Shown here one piece after another: positions 37,579 to 48,123 of a stretch of DNA of 64,000 nucleotides. Within the stretch, counting starts at the first letter, position 1. Every line of letters starts with the position of its first letter. Under the pieces are notes generated by a model that saw only the letters and a list, made by a program, of their open reading frames with translations, made no database searches and was not told where the DNA came from. Both the position numbers and the translations under genes were made by a program. This DNA comes from Microbacterium sp. W4I4 (lineage in GTDB: Bacteria > Actinomycetota > Actinomycetes > Actinomycetales > Microbacteriaceae), in contig NZ_JAUSXT010000001.1 of assembly GCF_030816235.1 (NCBI RefSeq), positions 3,720,001-3,784,000 on the forward strand, given 5' to 3'.

Positions 37579-38424
37579 TCAGCAGCCGGGTGCGGTGGGG
37601 TTTTCGGTGCAGGTGTGGGCGACGAGGGCGGTGTGTGCTTCGTAGATGTGGATGTGTTGGGTGGTGCCGGTGATGGTGAGGGTGCCGGTGATGGGGATCC
37701 AGCCGGTGCCGAGGTCGATTTCGGCGGTGTAGGTGGTGTTGGCGTGGGCTGTGTAGGTGCCGCGTTCGGTGTAGGTGTGGCTGGTGTCGGTGGGGGTGAA
37801 TTGGGGGAGGTGGAGGTGTTCCCAGGTGTTGCCGCTGGTGGTGGATGTGCGGGTGGTGGTGTCGCCGTAGTGGAAGGTGAAGGTTTTGGGGGTGAAGCGT
37901 GCGGTGAGGGGGTAGCCGAAGAGGGTGCCGTTGCGGGTGTGGGTGGTGGCGGTGGTGGTGAAGTTGGTGGGGAGTCCTGCGACGCCGAGGTTGTTGGGTT
38001 CGCCGGTGAGGGTGGCGGGTGCGGGGGCGAAGCTGGCGAGGTCGGTGATGGAGAACGCGGGCGTGGCTGGTGTGATGCCGTCTTCGGTCGGTTCTACGTC
38101 CTTGGGTGTCAGGCGGAGGCATTCGTCGAGGCTGGTCCACTCGACGCACCGGTTGTCGAACGGGTGCGTCGGCTTCGGCGGCTTCGGGGTGACGGGGATG
38201 TTCGCGATCGGGTTGGTTGGCGAGTGATGGTTTGAGTTGTTCGTATCTCCTCGCCACGTCTGAGTCTGACTGACATCAAGTGTTGCGTTGTCCGGATCCT
38301 TCGAAATGACGGCTGTCGCCCCGCCGATCTCTTCGGGTGGTGGCGGGTTCTTCGCGAAAGCGGCAAGCGGCGCGGCGACCAGAAGCGTCACGACCACACC
38401 GATTGTGAGTGACGCTCTCAACAT
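37579..38424 (-). CDS. Secreted Thr/His-rich protein of unknown function
   Basis: Protein of 281 residues with a clear Sec signal peptide (hydrophobic 5-22, likely cut after AFA at 24). A Pro-rich spacer (VTPKPPKPTHP) and four Cys in two pairs (about 93/103 and 275/281) follow. The second half is beta-strand rich, with HTRNGTLFGYPLTARFTPKTFTFHYGD and repeated Thr runs, which suggests an Ig- or PKD-like fold; this is weak inference. Codon choice is unlike its neighbours: the minus strand is rich in ACC and CAC runs. The start overlaps the lipoprotein gene by 7 bases. Confidence 0.8.
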   Translation of the reverse strand: MLRASLTIGVVVTLLVAAPLAAFAKNPPPPEEIGGATAVISKDPDNATLDVSQTQTWRGDTNNSNHHSPTNPIANIPVTPKPPKPTHPFDNRCVEWTSLDECLRLTPKDVEPTEDGITPATPAFSITDLASFAPAPATLTGEPNNLGVAGLPTNFTTTATTHTRNGTLFGYPLTARFTPKTFTFHYGDTTTRTSTTSGNTWEHLHLPQFTPTDTSHTYTERGTYTAHANTTYTAEIDLGTGWIPITGTLTITGTTQHIHIYEAHTALVAHTCTENPTAPGC

Positions 38425-38960
38425 GTGAAGCCCTCGTCAACCTCATGGTTCGAGGCAATGCGTAAGCCGGTCGTGGTAGGGCCAGGCTTGAAGGTCACCT
38501 TTCGTGCCGCGCGTGGCAACCTTCCTTCAGGAAGAGCGGAGCTGCCATCTGACCGGAGAAGATCCACGGCAGATACGTCAATGCAGAGTTGGACTACGAC
38601 TTCAACGTTTGACGCTGTCAGCGGCTCAAAGGAGTCGAAGGTCGAATCTCCCGTGCGCGTGAGTTCCTCCGCATGGTAAAGAGTCAGCGCCTCCTTCTCC
38701 GAGGCGAGCGCGGTTCCCGTATTCCAGGAGTAGACGGGCTCAAATGTGGACGCATCCGAAATGTCTGTCGAGTTCAGCGCGTCGGTGTATGCCCCGTACG
38801 TCTCCTCTGCCGCGGCAAAGGCTTCTTCGTCCGATGCGAACAACGCGGTCTTCGTCGGCTTGGGTTCCGGCTCGGGGGTGCAGGCGGCCAGCATCCCGAG
38901 CGCGAGCAGACCGGCGGACAGCGCACCGACGGCGCGGAGGGACGAGGTCGCGAAAGTCAC
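38418..38960 (-). CDS. Putative lipoprotein of unknown function
   Basis: Protein of 180 residues. The N-terminal signal ends in a lipobox, LAAC with Cys at about residue 27, followed by a charged/proline linker PEPEPKPTK. The mature part has a helical stretch (SDEEAFAAAEETYGAYTDALN) and a beta-rich end containing VEVVVQLCIDVSAVDL. This pattern resembles small actinobacterial lipoproteins with a nuclear transport factor 2-like fold; this is inference. GTG 38960 is the start. Its last 7 bases overlap the secreted protein gene, so the two probably act together at the cell surface. Confidence 0.8.
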   Translation of the reverse strand: MTFATSSLRAVGALSAGLLALGMLAACTPEPEPKPTKTALFASDEEAFAAAEETYGAYTDALNSTDISDASTFEPVYSWNTGTALASEKEALTLYHAEELTRTGDSTFDSFEPLTASNVEVVVQLCIDVSAVDLLRSDGSSALPEGRLPRAARKVTFKPGPTTTGLRIASNHEVDEGFTC

Positions 38961-39032
38961 CCGGACACGGTAACCCGAATGGCGCGGCTCTCGCTGGAGT
39001 TATCCACAGATGGCAGACTCGTGCCGCGCGGT

Positions 39033-40550
39033 TCAGAAGGGTGCGTGGGCGTCGGTGGACGCTGCCCAGTCGATGTCTGTTCTGGGAAGTGAGGGCTGTT
39101 CGGCGGGGGCTGGTGGTCCGCTGGGCACGAACATGACGCGTCGGGGTGGCCGATCATTGTGGGTGCGTCCGGTGGGGCTGGTCCATTGGAGGGTCCAGTC
39201 GGGGAGTTGCCGGACGGTCCAGCGGTGCGCATCGGGAATGTCGGGATGCTTGAGCGCGTGGTGCGTCTTGCAGAGATTGGCGAGGTTGCGCAGCTCGGTG
39301 CGCCCGCCCTTGGCGTAATCGAACGTGTGGTCGGCCTCGCAGCGGTGCACGGGCATGCGGCATCCGGGGAAGCGGCAGTGCTGGTCACGGGCACGGAGGT
39401 ATCGGCGCATCCCGGCGGTGGGCATGTACGTGTCGGTCTGTGTGACGAAGCCGGTGGGATCCAGGAACAGCCTCGTCCAGCTGGTGGCATGGCCGGCAAG
39501 GATCCGGGCGGCGTCGGGGTGCAGTGGCCCGTGGCCGTCGAGCTGCGCGGACCGGTCGTCGGCGCCGGTGAGAGTGTTCGCGCTGATGGTGACCTGGACG
39601 TGGGCGGTGATGTTCTCCAGCCCGGTGCCCTGGGCGTCGGTCGGGGAGGCGCCCAGGAGCAGGTCGGTGAGCAGGTCAGCGCGGATCTGATCGAGGGTGC
39701 GGGCATCGGCGGGGATGTGGGTGACCTGCGGGCCGGCGGCGATCATCGCATCGACATGCGCCCAGTACGCGTCCAGTGCCTCTGCGGTGTCCTCTTCGAA
39801 CGGGTCGCGGGTGAACGTGCCATCCCCGAAGATCACCCCATCATCACCACCGCCGTCGTCGTGGTCGTCGGGGAGGGTGGGGTTGCGGTGTTCTGGGTGC
39901 TGCTTCTGGTAGCGGCCCATCTGGGTGAGGCGGTCGATGATCGCCTGCACCAGGTACTCGGGGAGGACGGCTTGCAGCATCGCGAGCCCGTCACCGAGCG
40001 GCCGAGAACTGATACCCCGTTCCGCTACCGCATTCTCATGCCGTTCGGTGAGGCTGAGCCCCACCAGTGCGGCCGCGAGTTCCCGCACGTGCGCGCGGGT
40101 GCGGGCGGGCGCATCCCGGGAGGCGAACTCCAACGCGCCCGCCTCGTAGAAGCCGAGCGTGTCCGGGTGGATGCTGCCGGCGGTGATCGCTTGGGTCACG
40201 GCCGTGGACGCGTGCAGGATCTCCCGCACGTGCGCGGCACTGACCTCCCCTCCCGTGAACGCGTCTTGCAGGGCGGGGAAGCCGTCTGCGAGGGTGCGGG
40301 CATCGGTGAACGCGTGATCGGCGGCGCCCTGCGCGATTCGTCCGGCCGCGGAGTACTCCGCGAGCATCGACCGCCAGATCGCGTCCCGATGCATCGGGGT
40401 GTCCACCACATCCTGATCCATCAGCGCGAGCCGGTCCGCCAGCAGACCCGCCGAACGCGCCTCCAGAACGGCGATCTGCCTACGCGTCTGGACCCACTCA
40501 TCCAGCAGCGCGGCCTGCGCTTCACGGTGTGCGATCGGGTCGGTGGGCAT
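39033..40550 (-). CDS. DUF222 and HNH endonuclease domain protein
   Basis: Protein of 505 residues. The N-terminal two-thirds is the helical DUF222 region. The C-terminal HNH nuclease motif has CRFPGC, then CEADHTFDYAKGGRTELRN and CKTHHALKH: the Cys pairs for zinc, the Asp-His of the catalytic site, and the last HH. ATG 40550 has GGAGG 5 bases upstream. These proteins are widespread multi-copy accessory genes in actinobacteria with no fixed role. An acidic, Gly/Asp-rich loop near residue 245 (DDHDDGGGDD) is a local feature. Confidence 0.88.
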   Translation of the reverse strand: MPTDPIAHREAQAALLDEWVQTRRQIAVLEARSAGLLADRLALMDQDVVDTPMHRDAIWRSMLAEYSAAGRIAQGAADHAFTDARTLADGFPALQDAFTGGEVSAAHVREILHASTAVTQAITAGSIHPDTLGFYEAGALEFASRDAPARTRAHVRELAAALVGLSLTERHENAVAERGISSRPLGDGLAMLQAVLPEYLVQAIIDRLTQMGRYQKQHPEHRNPTLPDDHDDGGGDDGVIFGDGTFTRDPFEEDTAEALDAYWAHVDAMIAAGPQVTHIPADARTLDQIRADLLTDLLLGASPTDAQGTGLENITAHVQVTISANTLTGADDRSAQLDGHGPLHPDAARILAGHATSWTRLFLDPTGFVTQTDTYMPTAGMRRYLRARDQHCRFPGCRMPVHRCEADHTFDYAKGGRTELRNLANLCKTHHALKHPDIPDAHRWTVRQLPDWTLQWTSPTGRTHNDRPPRRVMFVPSGPPAPAEQPSLPRTDIDWAASTDAHAPF

Positions 40551-40693
40551 GCCTCCAGCGTAGTACAAAGATTCGAAAATGGGAAGTGTTCGTGGAGAAG
40601 ATCTCAGGTGCGTTTCCGACGTTCCGGCTCGCTGACACTCGCTCAATGACCGGAAAGCGCGGGCCCTTCGACCGGCAAGCGGGACCAGGTCGC

Positions 40694-40999
40694 TCACACC
40701 ACGAATCTCCACACGTACTCCAGGCCATCCCGCTGTCGGAACCAGGCGATCGTGACCACGACATCATCGAGTTCGGAGCCGCACAGGCACAATTCGATGC
40801 TCTCGGCCGGCAGCATCTGACCCCACAGGTCCACGAGATCCGCAGGTGAGGCGTCGCTGCGCATCACTTTCACGAAGTCGACGGGTTCCGCCCCTGCGTT
40901 CATGACGACCGGATGACTCCGGTCAGCGCGAGTGACCACCCACGGCACGCAATACGCAGTCGGTGGCGGACCTTGGGCCGGATCGATGGAGTGCAGCAT
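40694..40999 (-). CDS. Small conserved-looking protein of unknown function
   Basis: Protein of 101 residues. It looks real because composition is balanced and hydrophobic strands alternate (AYCVPWVVTRAD, HPVVMNAGAEPVDFVKVMRSD, VVVTIAWFRQRDGLEYVWRFVV). These suggest a small beta-sandwich. Two Cys sit close together in ELCLCGSELDD. There is no signal peptide or membrane span. It lies 77 bp after the EcsC gene on the same strand and may share its transcript. No named family is recognised. Confidence 0.6.
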   Translation of the reverse strand: MLHSIDPAQGPPPTAYCVPWVVTRADRSHPVVMNAGAEPVDFVKVMRSDASPADLVDLWGQMLPAESIELCLCGSELDDVVVTIAWFRQRDGLEYVWRFVV

Positions 41000-41076
41000 C
41001 CCGCAAAGCTAAGGATGGCGACGGACGCCGCATCCCCGCGAACGACAGCCCTTGCAGAACCTGGGGAGAAGTCGTT

Positions 41077-41967
41077 TCAGTTCTCGGATGTGGAGGAGGA
41101 ATCGACCTCGCCGACAACATCCGGCTTGCGTCTCCTCAGACGTGACGTGACGTTCGATCCGAGCAGACGGGCTCCGTGCAGCATCCGCCACTCCAGCTTC
41201 TCGCTGCCCGGCACCGGCTCCAGTTCCTTCGGCAGCCAGGCGGGCGCCGCACCGAACGCGCGGCGCGAGTTGTTCAGCACACGCCTGCCGAGCAGATGGT
41301 TGCCCGCGCCGCCGATCACCGCGCCCACACCGAACGGCATTGCCTTGCCGATGAACGACGCCCCGCCGCGCGACGCGAACTGACGGATGAACTCCGACTT
41401 CAACCGGTCCACCAGAGGCCCCATCGCCGCGCGGGGGAGCGACTTGGTCACCAGCTCGCCCCAATAGGAGGAGCGGGTGCCGCCCTTCCCGGTGGCCTGC
41501 TTGGTCAGTTGGGAGACGAGGTCGACGCCCTCCTTGCCGAGCATCAGTGCCATCACCAGGGCTCGGGCACGCTCCGGATCCTCGATGGCGATGCCGTGCA
41601 CCTCGGCGACGGACTGCGCGAACAGTGCGGTCGACTCCATGAAGCCCACCGTCTCCGCGCCCGACAGCGCGAGCGTGATGCCCGTGCCGATCCCGGGGAT
41701 CACCGCGGTCGCTCCGACCGCGGCTCCGCCGGTGGTCACCGCAGCGAGGTAGCGGGTCTCGAGGATCGCGACGATCTGCTGGGTCGTCGCATGGGGATGC
41801 CGCAGACGGATGCTGCGGATGTGCGCCACGACGAGCGGACGCTGCACGGCGAGAACGCGATCCAGACCGCGGGCGGTCCACCGGCGTCTCCCCGCCTCGG
41901 AGGGCACGGCAGATCGCGATTCCCCCTCATCGGGGAGGATGTACAGCGGATGAACCTTCTCGGACAT
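41077..41967 (-). CDS. EcsC-family protein
   Basis: Protein of 296 residues. A glycine-rich hydrophobic segment, TTGGAAVGATAVIPGIGTGITLALSGAE, is at about residues 77-105, and another, MPFGVGAVIGGAGNHLLGRRV, at about 208-228. Both are typical of the EcsC family, named for a gene beside an ABC exporter in Bacillus. The function of the family is unsettled; membrane association is likely. A basic C-terminal part (RLRRRKPD) ends the protein. Confidence 0.78.
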   Translation of the reverse strand: MSEKVHPLYILPDEGESRSAVPSEAGRRRWTARGLDRVLAVQRPLVVAHIRSIRLRHPHATTQQIVAILETRYLAAVTTGGAAVGATAVIPGIGTGITLALSGAETVGFMESTALFAQSVAEVHGIAIEDPERARALVMALMLGKEGVDLVSQLTKQATGKGGTRSSYWGELVTKSLPRAAMGPLVDRLKSEFIRQFASRGGASFIGKAMPFGVGAVIGGAGNHLLGRRVLNNSRRAFGAAPAWLPKELEPVPGSEKLEWRMLHGARLLGSNVTSRLRRRKPDVVGEVDSSSTSEN

Positions 41968-42005
41968 GTGGCGATCATAGGCGCGGCATCCGCGAGAAAG
42001 CCGAA

Positions 42006-42030
42006 AGCCGCCTCCCTGCGGGAGACGGCT
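42006..42030 (-). terminator. Terminator of the nucleotidyltransferase gene
   Basis: AGCCG-CTCCC with GGGAG-CGGCT form a stem with a 3-base loop and single mismatch, followed on the minus strand by a T-rich stretch (TTTCGGCTTTC). It lies about 39 bases after the stop of the nucleotidyltransferase gene. Confidence 0.65.
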
Positions 42031-42040
42031 CTCAGAAGTC

Positions 42041-42061
42041 CTTCGACAGGCTCAGGAACCC
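42041..42061 (+). repeat. Single CTTCGACAGGCTCAGG-type repeat
   Basis: CTTCGACAGGCTCAGGAACCC is one arm of the repeat that occurs as an inverted pair at 28628-28692 and again in rph. It lies in the gap between the nucleotidyltransferase stop and its terminator. Confidence 0.75.
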
Positions 42062-42068
42062 ATCTGGA

Positions 42069-42761
42069 TCACACGTAGAGGTTCGCGCGCTCCAGGTCCT
42101 CGGCGAAGTCGACCTCGACCGCGTACAGGTCGGAGACGTCCATCGGCTCGAGCAGCAGGCCGTCCTCGGCGATCGCCAGCTCGAGGCCGCGCTCGAAGTA
42201 GTCCTGATCCTCGACGCGCTGCAGCTGGCGGATGAACGCCTTCTTGTCAGCGGAGGAGATGTAGTTGATGCCGACCGCCTCGCCGAGACCGCCCTTGACG
42301 GTCTTCGACAGCTCCTTGATGAAGCCCTCGGCGGTGACGGTGTACTTGACCTCTTCGTCGCTCACCTTGGAGGTGTTGACGGTCACGAAGGACTGGTCGC
42401 GCTCGATGTACTCGATGGCCCGGCCCAGGATGCGCGGGTCGAAGACGACGTCGCCGTTCATCCACAGCACCCCGCCCTTGCCGGTGGCGTTCAGCGCACG
42501 CAGCAGGCTCTTCGAGGTGTTGGTCACGTCGTAGCGCTCGTTGTGAACGTACTTCGCGGTGGGGAACGCCTCGATGATCGTCTCGGCGCGGTAGCCGACG
42601 ACTGCGTTGATGCGGGCGTCGTTGCCGAATGCCGCGCGGATGTTGTCGTGCTGCTGCTGCATGATGGTGCGTCCATCGCTCAGCTCGGTGAGCGGCTTCG
42701 GCAGTGCGCGGCCGAGGCGCGAGCCCATGCCTGCGGCCAGGATGACGGTCTGAAGAGTCAC
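42069..42761 (-). CDS. Nucleotidyltransferase (LicC/sugar-nucleotide type)
   Basis: Protein of 230 residues that activates a phosphorylated sugar or choline-like group with an NTP. The nucleotide-binding signature is ILAAGMGSRLGRALPKPLTEL at about 7-27. Catalytic metal Asp lies in LWMNGDVVFD. AVEVDFAEDLERA at the end fits choline-phosphate cytidylyltransferase-like enzymes (LicC) as well as sugar nucleotidyltransferases. The GTG start at 42761 has AGGAGA 5-6 bases upstream. The substrate is undecided, and no glycosyltransferase neighbours point to one. It is divergent from the ABC exporter across 233 bp. Confidence 0.82.
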   Translation of the reverse strand: MTLQTVILAAGMGSRLGRALPKPLTELSDGRTIMQQQHDNIRAAFGNDARINAVVGYRAETIIEAFPTAKYVHNERYDVTNTSKSLLRALNATGKGGVLWMNGDVVFDPRILGRAIEYIERDQSFVTVNTSKVSDEEVKYTVTAEGFIKELSKTVKGGLGEAVGINYISSADKKAFIRQLQRVEDQDYFERGLELAIAEDGLLLEPMDVSDLYAVEVDFAEDLERANLYV

Positions 42762-42981
42762 GGTTTCTCCTAAAAAGAACTGGTGTTCACCGCCGATTCA
42801 TCGACGGGACACCTCTTCGTGCCAGCAACATGCTACTGATTCCACCTGGGAGACCCCGGAAGGAGGCCGTCGCCGTTGCCGTTTCGTGATCGTTTGCACA
42901 CCTCTCACTCAGGCTCGGAAGCGCGTGCCGGCGGCGTTCCGGAGTACCGAGATTTCAGCGGGAACGCGCGCCTCGGGTTGA

Positions 42982-42987
42982 TAGCGT
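42982..42987 (+). promoter_or_regulatory. Candidate -10 box of the ABC exporter operon (leaderless)
   Basis: TAGCGT stands 7 bases before GTG 42995; no ribosome site is seen. Confidence 0.45.
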
Positions 42988-42994
42988 AGTACCC

Positions 42995-44808
<1,814 letters not shown>

Positions 44809-44833
<25 letters not shown>

Positions 44834-46377
44834 GGCTGGCCCTGCTCGCAGGTGCCCTGCGCGGTGAACGTCCGGGGCGCAAGCTGTTCGCGCTTCTCGC
44901 GACCGTCGTCGTCACCATCGCCGTCTGCATCGCGGTGATCGGGCTCAGCAGCGCCACGGTGGCTCCCGCGGGCACGCTGACGGTGCTCGCGGCCGCGGCG
45001 ACCTTCCTCGCCTTCTTCCTCGCCCCCATGCTGACCGGTACGCCCGATCAGCTCGATCCGCGCAGGTTCGGCCCATTCGGGGTCGACGAGAAGCGGATGC
45101 CGTGGATCCTCGCGCTCGCCTCGCTGGTCAGCATCCCGAGCCTCGCCCTCATCGCCGTCAACATCTGCTTCGTCATCATGGCGGTCGCCGTCGGCGGGGT
45201 CGCGTGGCCCGTCGCCGTGGCTGCGGCGATCGTCGCGGTCGTCTCCACCGCGGTGGTCGCCCGCATCGGCATGGCGATCAGCGCGATCACGTTGCCCGAG
45301 CGCCGGTCGCGCGAGCTGACCGTGCTCTTCACGATCCCCGTGATCGTGGTCGCGTTCCCGGTCGCCGCGTACTTCGCCTCTCTGAAGTGGGACGGCCGGG
45401 TGCCGGAGTCGGTGGCGGCCGCGGCCACCGTCGTCGGATTCTCCCCGATCGCGGCTCCGCAGGCGTTCCTCTTCCATCTCGCCGAGGGCGACACGGGAGC
45501 CGCGTGGGCGAGCGGGCTCATCGCCCTGGCATCCCTGGCGCTGCTCCTGGCCCTGTGGGTGCACCTGGTGCGGCGCCTGCTGACGACCACCGAGCGTCCG
45601 TACGCCACCCGCGAGCGCTCGGGGCTCGGCTGGTTCGGCTCGCTGCCCGCCAATGCCTTCGGTGCGGTCGCCGCGCGCAGCCTGGTCTACTGGCTGCGAG
45701 ATCGCCGCTACATCGTCAACATCCTGGTCGTGCCCATCGCCGGCGTTCTGACCGTGTTCCCCCTGATGGTCGCGGGTGTGCCGCTGTGGGCGGCCGCGCT
45801 GGTGCCGGTGCCGCTGATGGCGCTGTTCTTCGGCTGGCTGCCGCACAACGACGTCGCCTACGACTCCACGGCGCTGTGGATCCACATCGCCAGCGGTGTT
45901 CGGGGGCTGCCCGACCGGCTGGGCCGGCTGGTTCCCGTGCTGCTCGTGGCGATCCCGGTGCTCGCGATCGCCGTGTCGGTCACCCTCGCCTACATCGGGT
46001 ACTGGCACCTGCTGCTGCCCCTGATCGGTGTGGCGGCCGCCCTGCTTCTGACCGGTCTCGGCATGTCGAGCATCGCGTCGGTCGTCGCCCCATACGCGGT
46101 GTCGCGCCCGGGCGACAGCCCCTTCCAGCAGCCGCAGCGGTCATCGTCGCACGGCTCGTTCGGCGCCGCAGGCACCTTCGTGGGGGCTCTGATCTTCAGT
46201 GCACCGACGCTGTGGCTGTTCGTGCTGACCGTCGTCGAGGGCGACGAGCATGCGCCGGCCGCATTCTGGACGGGCATCATCACCGGCGTGCTCGTGCTGT
46301 TCGGCGGCGCCGCGATCGGCGGGGCCATCTTCGAGCGCAACGGCGCACGGCTGATGGAGTTCGTCGAGACCACCTGA
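44809..46377 (+). CDS. ABC exporter permease
   Basis: Integral membrane protein of 522 residues with about 12 spans (for example 25-45, 55-75, 100-120). It overlaps the ATPase gene by 25 bases, so the pair is co-translated. The N-terminus is cytoplasmic (RLRLALLAGALRGERPGRK). The substrate is not visible. The conserved Trp-Phe-Gly segment (LGWFGSLPANAFGAVAARSLVYWLRDRRY) in the middle is where related ABC-2-like permeases meet the ATPase. No drug, lipid or peptide neighbour genes point to a role. Confidence 0.85.
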
Positions 46378-46398
46378 TCCCGGTGCCGGGACGGCGGC

Positions 46399-46404
46399 TA
46401 GAAT
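46399..46404 (+). promoter_or_regulatory. Candidate -10 box of the DUF3039 gene (leaderless)
   Basis: TAGAAT stands 6 bases before ATG 46411. Confidence 0.5.
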
Positions 46405-46410
46405 CTCCCC

Positions 46411-46677
46411 ATGAGTACTCCGCTGGACAGCCCCGATCAGGGTGGCGTGGCAACACTTGATCGCGAACTCGAAGAGCTTCTCCGCGAGGAGAACCTCGAG
46501 CCCGGCGACCATGAGCGCTTCTCGCATTACGTCAAGAAGGACAAGATCCTCGAGTCGGCCATCACCGGCAAGCCGGTGCGCGCCCTCTGCGGCAAGAAGT
46601 GGACTCCGGGGCGCGACCCCGAGAAGTTCCCGATCTGCCCGACGTGCAAGGAGATCTACGAGAAGATGGTCGGCTAG
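46411..46677 (+). CDS. DUF3039 small zinc-finger-like protein
   Basis: Protein of 88 residues, conserved in actinobacteria but of unknown role. Cys in RALCGKKW and the CPTCKEI pair, with the nearby His of RFSHYV, could bind zinc. The middle KPVRALCGKKWTPGRDP is the usual signature. It has its own leaderless-looking promoter and converges with pncB. Confidence 0.88.
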   Translation: MSTPLDSPDQGGVATLDRELEELLREENLEPGDHERFSHYVKKDKILESAITGKPVRALCGKKWTPGRDPEKFPICPTCKEIYEKMVG

Positions 46678-46710
46678 CCCCGATCAGCGTCAGTCCTGAT
46701 CCAGAGACCG

Positions 46711-48030
46711 TCAGTCCGCGTCGACAAACACCGTCGGGATCGCCGGGTCCGACTTGCTGAGCGCGAGCGCCCGCACGGGAAGTTCCTCGCGAACCCGCAG
46801 GTGATGCTCGCGAGCTGATGCCGTTCCGGCCGGACCCTCGTATGCGGAGTCGATCTCGCCGGCGTCGACGAGCAGGACCTGCAGCGCCCGTCCCTCCGGG
46901 TGATCGGAGGCGGTGTCCAACTGCTCGAAGCCGTCGGCGACCATGATGGTCTCGGCAGTCGCCACGCCGTCCTGCAGGGAGCGGAAGGCAGCCTTGCGCC
47001 CACCCTTGGAGCCCTTGTCGGTGGATGCCTTCGCGACGGCGACCCAGCCGCCGTCGGCATCCTGACGCGCCACGAGCTTGTAGACCATGCCGGCGGTGGG
47101 GTAGCCGGAGCCAGTGACGACCGAGGTGCCGACCCCGTAGAAGTCGACCGGTGATGCTGCCAGAGCGGCGATCGCGTACTCGTCGAGGTCGCTCGTGACG
47201 GTGATCTTGGTCCCGGTTGCGCCCAGTTCGTCGAGCTGTGCGCGGACCTCGGCCGCGACGATCGGAAGATCGCCGGAGTCCAGGCGCACGCCACCCAGCC
47301 CGGTGCCCGCCACGCGGACGGCGGTCTCGACGCCGGTGCGGATGTCGTAGGTGTCCACGAGCAGGGTGGTGCCCACACCGAGGTTGTCGATCTGCGTGCG
47401 GAACGCGGCCTCCTCAGTGTCGTGCAGCAGCGTCCAGGAATGCGCGGCGGTGCCCATGGTGGGGATGCCCCACCGCCGGCCGGCCTCGAGGTTGCTCGTG
47501 GCGCCGAACCCGGCGATGTAGGCGGCGCGCGCGGCGGCCACGGCGGACTGCTCGGCGGCGCGGCGCGAGCCCATCTCTGCCAGCGGACGCTCCCCGGCGG
47601 CGATACTCATCCGCGAAGCCGCGGTGGCGACCGCGGAGTCGTGATTGAGCACGCTCAGCGCCAGGGTCTCCAGCACCACGGCATCCGCGAACGATCCCTC
47701 GACGGTCAGGACCGGGGAACCGGGGAAGTACAGCTCGCCCTCGCGATAGCCGCGGATGCTGCCGGTGAACCGATAGTGCTCCAGATACTTCACTGCGGCC
47801 GCATCCACCACGTCGTGATCACGCAGGAACCGCAGCTCTTCGTCGCCGAAGTGGAAGTCGCGCAGCAGCGACAGCAGGCGCCCCGTCCCGGCGACGACGC
47901 CGAAGCGGCGCCCGCCGGAGAGTCGCCGTGAGAACAACTCGAAGACGGAGGGCCTGCTCGCCGTGCCATCGCTGAGCGAGGCGGCGAGCATGGTCAGTTC
48001 GTAGCGGTCGGTGAGGAACGCGGAGCTCAT
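46711..48030 (-). CDS. pncB: Nicotinate phosphoribosyltransferase
   Basis: Forms nicotinate mononucleotide from nicotinate and phosphoribosyl pyrophosphate to recycle NAD. It has 439 residues. Family segments are the N-terminal LTDRYELTML, the substrate site GTAAHSWTLLH (a His is phosphorylated in the ATP-coupled cycle), LLVDTYDIRTGVETAVRV, and GGVRLDSGDL, then GVGTSVVTGSG. ATG 48030 is chosen since TACACT lies 6 bases upstream; the longer frame overlaps nagZ. It is divergent from nagZ. Confidence 0.94.
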   Translation of the reverse strand: MSSAFLTDRYELTMLAASLSDGTASRPSVFELFSRRLSGGRRFGVVAGTGRLLSLLRDFHFGDEELRFLRDHDVVDAAAVKYLEHYRFTGSIRGYREGELYFPGSPVLTVEGSFADAVVLETLALSVLNHDSAVATAASRMSIAAGERPLAEMGSRRAAEQSAVAAARAAYIAGFGATSNLEAGRRWGIPTMGTAAHSWTLLHDTEEAAFRTQIDNLGVGTTLLVDTYDIRTGVETAVRVAGTGLGGVRLDSGDLPIVAAEVRAQLDELGATGTKITVTSDLDEYAIAALAASPVDFYGVGTSVVTGSGYPTAGMVYKLVARQDADGGWVAVAKASTDKGSKGGRKAAFRSLQDGVATAETIMVADGFEQLDTASDHPEGRALQVLLVDAGEIDSAYEGPAGTASAREHHLRVREELPVRALALSKSDPAIPTVFVDAD

Positions 48031-48036
48031 CCGCTC

Positions 48037-48042
48037 AGTGTA
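48037..48042 (-). promoter_or_regulatory. Candidate -10 box of pncB (leaderless)
   Basis: TACACT on the minus strand lies 6 bases before ATG 48030. Confidence 0.5.
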
Positions 48043-48123
48043 TCGGCGTGCCGGATCGGGAATACTGATGTGAAGGCCGGATCGTCCCCGGCCGCCGAAG
48101 TGCGAACGCAGAAGGAGCCGACG

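Noticed and set aside
46682..46701. GATCAG with CTGATC hairpin between DUF3039 and pncB
   Set aside because: Only 6 bp with an 8-base loop; too weak to call as a terminator.
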